From Anabaena lutea FACHB-196 (lineage in GTDB: Bacteria; Cyanobacteriota; Cyanobacteriia; Cyanobacteriales; Nostocaceae): DNA of 64,000 nucleotides. Where the stretch lies: contig NZ_JACJST010000002.1 in NCBI RefSeq assembly GCF_014698305.1, positions 310,001 through 374,000 on the forward strand. Reading direction: 5' to 3'. Both the position numbers and the translations under genes were made by a program. Numbering within the stretch: the first letter of the stretch is position 1; each line of letters begins with the position of its first letter. This document shows, in pieces, positions 57,318 to 64,000 of the stretch. The notes beneath the pieces were generated by a model. It saw only the letters and a list, made by a program, of their open reading frames with translations. It did not search any database and was not told the DNA's origin.

Positions 57318-58040
57318 CTAAATTAGGTTCCAACTATACAAATCCCCAATAGTACCTGCAACCACAACAGCAGCAGTGAAATTATTTGCTGGTGATAATT
57401 CTCTTAAACTCCAATTTCCAGATACAAGCAATTTTGCAGGTTCGGTTGATGTCAAAAATATCTCTATTTGCTCTAACTGAACTAAACCATCTCCAGTTGC
57501 TTTTAAATAGGCTTCTTTGCAAGTCCAGTAACGGAAAAATACTTGTTGCTGTTGATCTAAAGGCAGAGATTTGACTACTTCATATTCTCTGGGTAAAAAG
57601 AAGCGTTTGGCAAGATTTTCTAAATCTGACATCGGGCGAATATGTTCTAAATCCACACCTATTGTCCGCGTGCAACTTACCCCACACAGAGCTAAATCTT
57701 GAGAGTGAGACAAGTTAAAAAACAGCTTTCTATCGGCAAATTTAGCCGATAATAAAGGTTTTCCCCGTGGTTGATATTCAAATTCTACTTGTGAAGGCTC
57801 AACACCCAAATAACGTCCTAAAATAGAGCGTAAACTACTCCTTCCAGCAATGAAACGCTGGCGATGTTCTGGGAAATAAAACCTTTCTGCACGAGCAAGT
57901 TCATCACTTGATAGGGTTTTTCTGAAAGCTTGCAGTTGTGATTCTGATTGATTTAGATCTATTTTCCAGATATGCACATGAGCCGATGACAAAGTTAAAT
58001 CTGTGGGTGCAGGTAGCCAAATATAATTAGAATTATTCAC
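57318..58040 (-). CDS. hetI: 4'-phosphopantetheinyl transferase HetI
   Basis: Sfp-type phosphopantetheinyl transferase of 240 residues: AGRSSLRSILGRYLG, YQPRGKPLL, FNLSHS, GVDLEHIRPM (metal-binding Asp/Glu) and FFRYWTCKEAYLKATGDGL. It transfers phosphopantetheine from CoA to ACP serines, here presumably those of HglE and HetM. Start is GTG 58040. In Anabaena it lies beside hetN on the opposite strand; here the antiporter gene intervenes. Confidence 0.92.
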   Translation of the reverse strand: MNNSNYIWLPAPTDLTLSSAHVHIWKIDLNQSESQLQAFRKTLSSDELARAERFYFPEHRQRFIAGRSSLRSILGRYLGVEPSQVEFEYQPRGKPLLSAKFADRKLFFNLSHSQDLALCGVSCTRTIGVDLEHIRPMSDLENLAKRFFLPREYEVVKSLPLDQQQQVFFRYWTCKEAYLKATGDGLVQLEQIEIFLTSTEPAKLLVSGNWSLRELSPANNFTAAVVVAGTIGDLYSWNLI

Positions 58041-58113
58041 AAGCAGTTCAAAATTGAAGAAGAGACACGGGGACAGAAAGCGCGGGAAGAGGTGGCGCTG
58101 TCTTCTGGATAAA

Positions 58114-59199
58114 TTATCTCACCATAGCCACTTTATCAACTTCATGACTACGCTTTGCTTCTATCCACTGTAAAATGCGATTCCAAGCCCACCAGGGGTC
58201 AGGATCTTGTGCTTGGCGCTGGCATTTTTTACTACTCATATAACCAACATGACCTCCGTAAGAGGTAAGTAACAAATCTATAGCTGAATTTTTGGCACTA
58301 GCAGCTTTTAAATCGGGAATAATGTCGGGATGAAATAATGGGTCATCCGCAGCATAAAGAATCAAGGTTGGTTTTGATAACTGAGGTAATAAATTTAAAG
58401 CACTGCTGGCTTCATAATAGTCTTCTACAGACGCAAAACCCAAACGTTCAATTACTAGTTCTTCGTCAAATCCCCAAATGCTGTTAGCTCGTTCAATTGC
58501 TTCTGCTTCCAAACTACCAGGGTGAGCAGCGTGTATTTTCCATGCAAGTTTTTTTAATTCCCTGGCAATCCGTGGTTCTACGTATTTGCCAAAGGGTGTT
58601 GTGACTAAATACGTGAGCGATCGCAGTGAATCCAAACTTGGACAAATCACCGCCCCCCCAGCAATGTCACTCTCTTTAATTCCTAAATCCTCTGCTCTAG
58701 TCAAATCTACAGCCGCTTTCAGCGCCCACAGCGCCAATTGTCCCCCTAAAGAATACCCCGTAAACCAAAACTTTTTTGGGCAGCCCATAGCCGCTGCTGC
58801 TGCCGCAATGTGGACAAAATCTTCACCCTCATACAAACCATCGGAAGTTAAAGTTGGGGATAATTCTGCGGTTTTACCATGCGCTCGCCAATCAAATAAC
58901 ACCACAGCGTACCCTTGAGCGTATGCCTTACGCCCCAATAGCCGCAAAAACCATTGTTGATTCAACTCTCCAGTAATCCCATAAGTACCAATAATTGTGC
59001 TGTGGGCATTTGGGGGAATAGCAACCCAACCAAAAATTGGCACACCTTGCCCACCTGTAAAGATGACTTTCTGATAAAGTGGTTCTGGATGTATAGTTGT
59101 ACTTTCCCAATGACGGCTTCCCCACAAAGCAGTGTAGGCAGTCATTGTCACGCCATTTCGCAAAAAATAAGGCGGATTGTAGGTAGAGTCACACATCAT
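58114..59199 (-). CDS. Alpha/beta hydrolase
   Basis: A 361-residue hydrolase of the YheT-like group. Ser nucleophile in WFTGYSLGGQLALWALKAA, Asp in ILYAADDPLFHPDI, and His in TSYGGHVGYM complete the triad. HGK near RAHGKTAEL lies before the nucleophile. No signal peptide is seen. Substrate unknown. Divergent from rpaA. Confidence 0.8.
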   Translation of the reverse strand: MMCDSTYNPPYFLRNGVTMTAYTALWGSRHWESTTIHPEPLYQKVIFTGGQGVPIFGWVAIPPNAHSTIIGTYGITGELNQQWFLRLLGRKAYAQGYAVVLFDWRAHGKTAELSPTLTSDGLYEGEDFVHIAAAAAAMGCPKKFWFTGYSLGGQLALWALKAAVDLTRAEDLGIKESDIAGGAVICPSLDSLRSLTYLVTTPFGKYVEPRIARELKKLAWKIHAAHPGSLEAEAIERANSIWGFDEELVIERLGFASVEDYYEASSALNLLPQLSKPTLILYAADDPLFHPDIIPDLKAASAKNSAIDLLLTSYGGHVGYMSSKKCQRQAQDPDPWWAWNRILQWIEAKRSHEVDKVAMVR

Positions 59200-59353
59200 C
59201 TAAAAATTTCGTGTAAATTGATCTTGATCTCAAAGCCTTTTAATCTTAATATTTATGTTAGATTTTAAATCTTTTTGATAATCCTAATAACAATCTTTGT
59301 ATATCTCAAAGGTTCTTATTTATCCTTAAATAAGTAGTCATAATTTTTTAAGA

Positions 59354-60097
59354 ATGCCGAGGATTCTTGTCATAGACGATGACCCAGCGATTTCAGAACT
59401 CGTTGCTGTCAACTTGGAAATGGCTGGCTACGATGTTAGTCAAGCTGAAGACGGCATTAAAGGTCAGGCGCTGGCCCTCCAGCTACAACCAGACTTGATC
59501 ATGCTTGATCTCATGTTACCCAGAGTAGATGGATTTACCATTTGCCAACGCCTACGTCGGGATGACCGCACCGCTGAGATTCCAGTCTTAATGCTGACGG
59601 CTTTGAGCCAAACTCAATATAAGGTTGAGGGTTTCAATGCGGGTGCAGATGACTACTTGACTAAGCCATTTGAAGTCGAAGAAATGCTGGCACGAGTACG
59701 GGCTTTGTTGCGGCGTACTGACCGCATTCCCCAAGCAGCAAAGCACAGTGAGATTCTCAGCTATGGGCCTCTTACTTTAGTTCCAGAAAGGTTTGAGGCT
59801 ATCTGGTTTAATGAAACTGTGAAACTGACTCACTTGGAATTTGAGCTACTTCACTGCTTACTTCAACGTCATGGTCAGACAGTTTCTCCCAGTGAAATCC
59901 TGCGAGAAGTTTGGGGTTACGATCCTGATGATGATATCGAAACAATTCGGGTGCATATCCGCCACTTGAGGACTAAACTCGAACCAGATCCTCGTCATCC
60001 CCGCTATATCAAGACAGTTTATGGCGCGGGATACTGTTTAGAGTTACCCAGTGTACCTCCCTCGGCTGAGGGAACTGTCGCTACAGTGGTTGAGTAA
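59354..60097 (+). CDS. rpaA: Response regulator RpaA
   Basis: OmpR-family regulator of 247 residues, strongly like RpaA, the main output regulator of the cyanobacterial clock. Receiver: [25 protein letters not shown], Asp52 in [13 protein letters not shown], and [16 protein letters not shown]-binding winged helix: [74 protein letters not shown]. It is normally phosphorylated by SasA, which is not in this window. ATG 59354; its upstream region is shared with the divergent hydrolase. Confidence 0.92.
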   Translation: MPRILVIDDDPAISELVAVNLEMAGYDVSQAEDGIKGQALALQLQPDLIMLDLMLPRVDGFTICQRLRRDDRTAEIPVLMLTALSQTQYKVEGFNAGADDYLTKPFEVEEMLARVRALLRRTDRIPQAAKHSEILSYGPLTLVPERFEAIWFNETVKLTHLEFELLHCLLQRHGQTVSPSEILREVWGYDPDDDIETIRVHIRHLRTKLEPDPRHPRYIKTVYGAGYCLELPSVPPSAEGTVATVVE

Positions 60098-60217
60098 ACT
60101 AACGCTACATAATGCTTTGATCTAATAAATTGGCACTCCATTCTGAAGTAATTCAGGGTGTGCCAATTTACAGCGATTTTCAGGTAAGAGAACTCCACAA
60201 CCAAGTTCAAAACCCTT

Positions 60218-60245
60218 GTAGAGATGTTGCATACAACGTCTCTAC
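60218..60245. terminator. Hairpin downstream of rpaA
   Basis: GTAGAGA ... TCTCTAC with an inner GTTG/CAAC pair around CATA; T-rich sequence follows. It lies between convergent rpaA and the HTTM gene. It is also a repeat type found elsewhere in Nostocales. Confidence 0.5.
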
Positions 60246-60372
60246 TTTGGTCTAATTAGTTGAAAACTGCTGTAATTACGGTAGTAGGGCATAAACCACC
60301 TATTCAAAATCCTTGAAAACCTGACACCATATTAATTTCTCATTTTTCATTTTTATTAGCCTTTTTTCTCGA

Positions 60373-62187
60373 TTATAAAGTTTGAGAACAAGATTGTTGC
60401 CAAGTTTGCTTTTTTTCAACGGTTTGCTGTTCACCTGGGGGAACAGTACGCTCATCCATAAAGTAAATATCGACTTTATCTAGATGTTTACTGCCTGTGT
60501 GTTGAGAATTCCAGTTACGACATAGATACTCGCCATAAAAAGGATAAAGCTTTTTACCAATTGCTCGATTGAGATTAATAAAATAAGTGCGCCATTGCAT
60601 ATTGCGATAAATGGCACTTCTGACACCCAAACTAGGTTTATCCCAATTAACAGGATCCCCATTTCTAAAAATATCAACTTCGCTACCATCTTCAAGTCGT
60701 CCAGGAATTATATGCCATCCATCATCTCTAGGGGGAGCAGGTGCAAAAATACTCCATGATTGATCAAGGCGTGTAACTCTGCCCATAAATGAAGTTTGTT
60801 GCCAGATTTTGCGCTTAAATAAATCAGGAGTGTAACTACTGATATTCCAGATAAAAGCGTAAATTAACAACACCAAGACCAGGATATTCAAAAAGCGTGA
60901 TTTACGAATTTCTAGAGGACGGAATTTGAAAGGTTTGGTGAAATTACCAGCGAACTTGCGGTTAGAAGCGATCGCTTCATAAAACTTTGTCCCCCCTGCC
61001 ATTATTGGTTTCCAGGTTAGCAACGGCACTAAAAACTTAAATATTGGCGACAGACTGACTACATAAACAATGCCTTTAAACTTAAAATGCCGGTTTCTTT
61101 GCCAATCTTCAATTACCCAAGAATTATAAGCCTGCATATCAGCATAAATATCTGGGTATTCCTGCGCCATTAATAACGGCGTTCCCGGTAAAATCAAAAA
61201 AGTCCGTAATATATGTACGACTTTTTTACAGAAGCCACAATCAGCATCAAAATAAATTGTTAAACCTTGACGTGCTGGTGTTCGCAGACGTTTTTCTAGT
61301 GCATTCCAAAAAGAACTGGGGAGGAATGCTAACCAACTAAAAATACTCAAAAATGGAAAAATGCCGATATTCAAAGTTAAGGCAAATCCGGCATGAAGTC
61401 CGATAAAAGTGATCACAGCACCTATCCGAAACAAGTTATTCCGAAAAGGAATAAATATCACCAAAGGCCCAATCCATTCCAACACCAAAGTGATTTGAGT
61501 AAATACTTTTAAAATAGGCTGAAAATTGAGGAGAAAATGACCAAAGGGAGTAACATATTGGTCAAAACTCAAAGCATAATAAACAGCGCTACCGTCAACC
61601 CAAATGGGGCTTTTTGTCTTAATTGCAGCAGAGAATATATAGATAAAGCACTGCTGACACATCAGAGCGAAAGTAGCACCAGATACGACTCTTTCCGGTA
61701 ACTGACGATGAGAAGTATTCAGCGCTCTATCAAGAGAATAACAAGCACCCCAAGGCAGGAACATAGCCCAAAACATGAGAGCGCGAAGGACATCATCCGC
61801 AGCAAAAATCAGGGCTGGATTGCGATTGTGGAGGGAAATCAACAATACCCAAGAAGCGATAGTTGCCACCCTAGTGCGATAACCCACCAACATGAGGATT
61901 GCGAAAAAAGCTGCGATCGCAAATAATACTACTTGAAAAATCGGCGCTCCACTAATGGTATGTAAAGACCAATACCCCGGTTTAGCGATTTCCGCTAGTA
62001 ACGCGCGGGGAAGAACACCGACATCAGTATAGTGAGCGGTGAGATCCCCAAAGCGAGTAAATAAATCTGTGAGAATGATTAAAGAAATACCGATGCGGAA
62101 AGCCGCAAGCGATCGCAAATCTAGTCCTAAGACAGTATCTAGATTTTTTTTCCAGGATGTTTTTGATGTTTGTTCTTGAGTAACCAT
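60373..62187 (-). CDS. HTTM-domain membrane protein fused to a DCC thiol-disulfide domain
   Basis: A 604-residue membrane protein. The N-terminal part (about 20-290) is an HTTM domain, the fold of vitamin K-dependent carboxylases: LRSLAAFRIGISLIILTDLFTRF and LVGYRTRVATIASWVL. The central part (about 306-400) has YFDADCGFCKKVVHILRTF, a DCC-family DxxCxxC motif. A further membrane helix and a soluble region follow. The activity is unknown. Convergent with rpaA. Confidence 0.8.
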   Translation of the reverse strand: MVTQEQTSKTSWKKNLDTVLGLDLRSLAAFRIGISLIILTDLFTRFGDLTAHYTDVGVLPRALLAEIAKPGYWSLHTISGAPIFQVVLFAIAAFFAILMLVGYRTRVATIASWVLLISLHNRNPALIFAADDVLRALMFWAMFLPWGACYSLDRALNTSHRQLPERVVSGATFALMCQQCFIYIFSAAIKTKSPIWVDGSAVYYALSFDQYVTPFGHFLLNFQPILKVFTQITLVLEWIGPLVIFIPFRNNLFRIGAVITFIGLHAGFALTLNIGIFPFLSIFSWLAFLPSSFWNALEKRLRTPARQGLTIYFDADCGFCKKVVHILRTFLILPGTPLLMAQEYPDIYADMQAYNSWVIEDWQRNRHFKFKGIVYVVSLSPIFKFLVPLLTWKPIMAGGTKFYEAIASNRKFAGNFTKPFKFRPLEIRKSRFLNILVLVLLIYAFIWNISSYTPDLFKRKIWQQTSFMGRVTRLDQSWSIFAPAPPRDDGWHIIPGRLEDGSEVDIFRNGDPVNWDKPSLGVRSAIYRNMQWRTYFINLNRAIGKKLYPFYGEYLCRNWNSQHTGSKHLDKVDIYFMDERTVPPGEQQTVEKKQTWQQSCSQTL

Positions 62188-62204
62188 AAAACTTTTTTAA
62201 TAAA

Positions 62205-62370
62205 CCGCGTTAGCGAAGCTTACCGTAGGGATAGACGCGTTCACGTTCGTGGAGCGTGGCGTTAGCCATAGTGTGCCGTAGGCATAGAACACGTTCGTCG
62301 AAGACGTTCCGTTCGCGCAGCGTCTCCGACAGGAGAAGGAAAGGAAGAAGGAAGAAGGAAGAAGAAAGGA
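62205..62370. repeat. Dispersed repeat array
   Basis: Contains GCGTTAGCGAAGCTTACCGT, CGTTCACGTTCGTGGAGCGT, GGCGTTAGCCATAG and a GAAGGAAGAAGGAAGAA tract; these are palindromic repeats common in Nostocales. Confidence 0.6.
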
Positions 62371-62412
62371 AAAAGATAATTATTTTTTTAGCAGGAAGAT
62401 AGTAAAGTTTTA

Positions 62413-62441
62413 CTCTTTGCGTCTTTGCGCCTTTGCGTGAG
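62413..62441. repeat. CTTTGCG repeat, copy B
   Basis: TCTTTGCGTCTTTGCGCCTT followed by TGCGTGAG. Related copies are at 43359-43390 and 63751-63779. Confidence 0.75.
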
Positions 62442-62447
62442 CATAAT

Positions 62448-63695
62448 TCATCGTCTCAGCAGCTTTTTAATTCCTGCCAATATCCATCTTCTAGCTACCT
62501 GAAGTTTATGATTAAAAGTTGGTAAACGTTGAATATAAACTCCTCGGCGAATGATGCGAGCTAGATTACCATCTATAGTGATACCAAAGCTATAAACTAC
62601 AGCATTATTAATACCCAAAGTTAGCATTTCTCCCAAATGTAAATAACTAAATGACTTTAATTTACGTCCTGTAATTTTTGCCCAGATATTACGAGCCGCA
62701 CAGGGAGCTTGTTGAAAAGCTGCTTGGGCTGTAGCCGGAGTTTCATTACCTTGAGCATCTCGAATTTCTGCCAAGTCACCTAATACAAATACATTGGGAT
62801 ATCCTGCCAATTGCAAAGTTGGAGTAGCAACTAATTGTCCTTGTTGATTATGTTGACAATTGAGGTTTTTTACCCATTGGATTGATTGATTTCCTCCTGT
62901 CCACAAAACCAAATTTGTCTGTAAATGCTGAGTTTTACCTTGGTGATTGATGATAATTGCATCAGATTTAATAGCTTCAATATTAGTATTCAAACCTATC
63001 TGCACACCACGTTTTACCAAAGCTCTGTATGATGCAGTCTGACTACCTTTAGAGAAAGTTTTAAGTATCTCATTTCCTCGGTCAATCAAGCGAATTTCTC
63101 CCCGCTTTCCTAGCCTATCTGCCAATTTACAAGCTATTTCCACACCATTAGGACCGGCTCCAGCAATCGCTATTTTAATCACGGGAAGATCTGATGCTTC
63201 AAGAAACCGTAACCTTTCTTTTAAATATTCAGCATCAGCCAAAGTGCGAAAAGTTTGGGCGTATTCTGCTGCTCCTGGGACTAAATCTAACCTTGTTTCC
63301 TTACCAACAGCCAACACCAAATAGTCATAAGTTAGTATTTCTCCATTTTGCAAAGTTACCAAATTTTCTTCTAAATCAACATCTTTAACTTCACCCTGAC
63401 AAAATTTCGCACTACTATCTGCCAACAACTTTTTATAAGATGGTGCAACTTCCCAATTATGTAATTCTCCAGTCACCACTTCATAGAGTAAAGGAGTGAA
63501 TAAAAAATTATCCCTTCTTTCTATCAGCTTAATCTCGTATTTGTAGGGGCATTTGGCAAAATTACCCAATTCCAAAGCCGTATACAGCCCACCAAAACCA
63601 CCTCCTAAAATACAAATCCGCAGCAAATGAGTATTACTAACAGAAAGTTGTTTAAACTTACCCTGGTTACGAAATTTATCATCTACTTGATACAT
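62448..63695 (-). CDS. Type II NADH dehydrogenase-like NAD(P)/FAD oxidoreductase
   Basis: A 415-residue flavoprotein of the NDH-2 family. FAD motif RICILGGGFGGLYTALELG near the N-terminus; NAD motif KIAIAGAGPNGVEIACKLADRLG near residue 160; FVLGDLAEIRD near 300. Such enzymes pass electrons from NADH to quinone without pumping protons and may sense redox state. A C-terminal amphipathic segment (RRWILAGIKKLLRR) may bind membranes. Confidence 0.85.
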   Translation of the reverse strand: MYQVDDKFRNQGKFKQLSVSNTHLLRICILGGGFGGLYTALELGNFAKCPYKYEIKLIERRDNFLFTPLLYEVVTGELHNWEVAPSYKKLLADSSAKFCQGEVKDVDLEENLVTLQNGEILTYDYLVLAVGKETRLDLVPGAAEYAQTFRTLADAEYLKERLRFLEASDLPVIKIAIAGAGPNGVEIACKLADRLGKRGEIRLIDRGNEILKTFSKGSQTASYRALVKRGVQIGLNTNIEAIKSDAIIINHQGKTQHLQTNLVLWTGGNQSIQWVKNLNCQHNQQGQLVATPTLQLAGYPNVFVLGDLAEIRDAQGNETPATAQAAFQQAPCAARNIWAKITGRKLKSFSYLHLGEMLTLGINNAVVYSFGITIDGNLARIIRRGVYIQRLPTFNHKLQVARRWILAGIKKLLRR

Positions 63696-63750
63696 GGTTT
63701 AATAATTAGTAATTAATACAAATTTCTTCTCAGACCACACTCTTGATTCC

Positions 63751-63779
63751 TCTTTGCGCCTCTGCGCCTCTGCGTGAGC
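63751..63779. repeat. CTTTGCG repeat, copy C
   Basis: TCTTTGCGCCTCTGCGCCTC then TGCGTGAGCC, the same repeat as near 43,359 and 62,413. Confidence 0.75.
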
Positions 63780-63794
63780 CAAAAAAGATGTAAT

Positions 63795-64000
63795 TCAATT
63801 AGGAACTATATTTGCCGCTTTTAACTGCTGAACAAGTTCAGTAGTCCGGGTACGGCGGCCGCTGGGATTAAGATGATAGTGAGTATCTGCAAATAGACTA
63901 GAATCTGTTTTGACATTTAAGGATTCTTTGTCATAAAGTACTGGGGCAATTTTGCCTAATTCTTCTGCTGTCTTGCGGATATTACCGAGAGTTGTGGAGT
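63795..64000 (-). CDS. C-terminal fragment of an SGNH-like (DUF1574-type) protein, cut by window edge
   Basis: A 68-codon open frame that runs off the right edge. It ends with FADTHYHLNPSGRRTRTTELVQQLKAANIVPN. The DTHYHLNPSGR motif resembles the catalytic Asp-x-x-His end of SGNH/AlgX-like proteins, including the DUF1574 family. Only this end is seen, so the assignment is tentative. Confidence 0.5.
   Translation of the reverse strand, partial: STTLGNIRKTAEELGKIAPVLYDKESLNVKTDSSLFADTHYHLNPSGRRTRTTELVQQLKAANIVPN

Overview
The window is from a filamentous, heterocyst-forming cyanobacterium of the Nostoc/Anabaena type. Evidence: an AT-rich sequence dotted with HIP1 octamers (GCGATCGC), photosynthesis genes (psbV, plastocyanin, cytochrome c6, a cytochrome b6 relative), rpaA, many short dispersed repeats of the kind common in Nostocales, and a complete heterocyst glycolipid (HG) island. 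I cannot name the species.

Left part (1-24.4 kb), mostly housekeeping and accessory genes: the 3' part of a prepilin peptidase; accD; an MFS transporter; a carbohydrate ABC importer (binding protein and two permeases) interrupted by an opposite-strand NERD-domain gene; a cluster of thylakoid-lumen electron-transfer genes (psbV, petE, petJ); a TonB-like protein; a cytochrome b6-like protein that has lost the ligands of one heme; a CPA1-type antiporter with an NAD-binding domain; tRNA-Glu; an IS66-like remnant; an ABC1 kinase; a hybrid GAF histidine kinase whose phospho-accepting His is replaced by Asp; an orphan, degenerate PstB-like ATPase; and a TPR protein.

Centre (24.7-54.3 kb), the HG island: a HetN-like dehydrogenase and a GMC oxidoreductase; then a seven-gene minus-strand operon running from hgdB and hgdC through an epimerase, two family-2 glycosyltransferases and a DUF2141 protein to a family-4 glycosyltransferase that is probably HglT. 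A 1.9-kb region that appears non-coding separates it from the divergent synthase operon: HglE (KS-AT-ACP-ACP plus the first half of a KR), a KR/DH protein, HglD (KS), HglC (chain-length-factor-like KS plus AT), a PfaD-type enoyl reductase, HglB/HetM (ACP-thioester reductase), and a short-chain dehydrogenase in the usual hetN position. Known biology predicts that these build long-chain polyhydroxy alcohols, release them by reduction, glucosylate them and export them to the heterocyst envelope. HetI (57.3-58.0 kb), the phosphopantetheinyl transferase that would arm the three ACPs, follows after an inserted antiporter gene.

Right part (54.9-64 kb): a CPA2 antiporter with universal-stress domains, hetI, an alpha/beta hydrolase, the response regulator rpaA, an HTTM/DCC membrane protein, a type II NADH dehydrogenase-like protein, and the C-terminal end of an SGNH-like protein.

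Most striking observations: two 149-bp elements, 24.4 kb apart and mutually inverted, whose 55-bp cores have flipped relative to their flanks; the loss of the RGSGR motif from both HetN candidates; the single-heme b6 relative; the His-to-Asp kinase, where the change lies in a HIP1 site; and in-frame dispersed repeats in HglE linkers.
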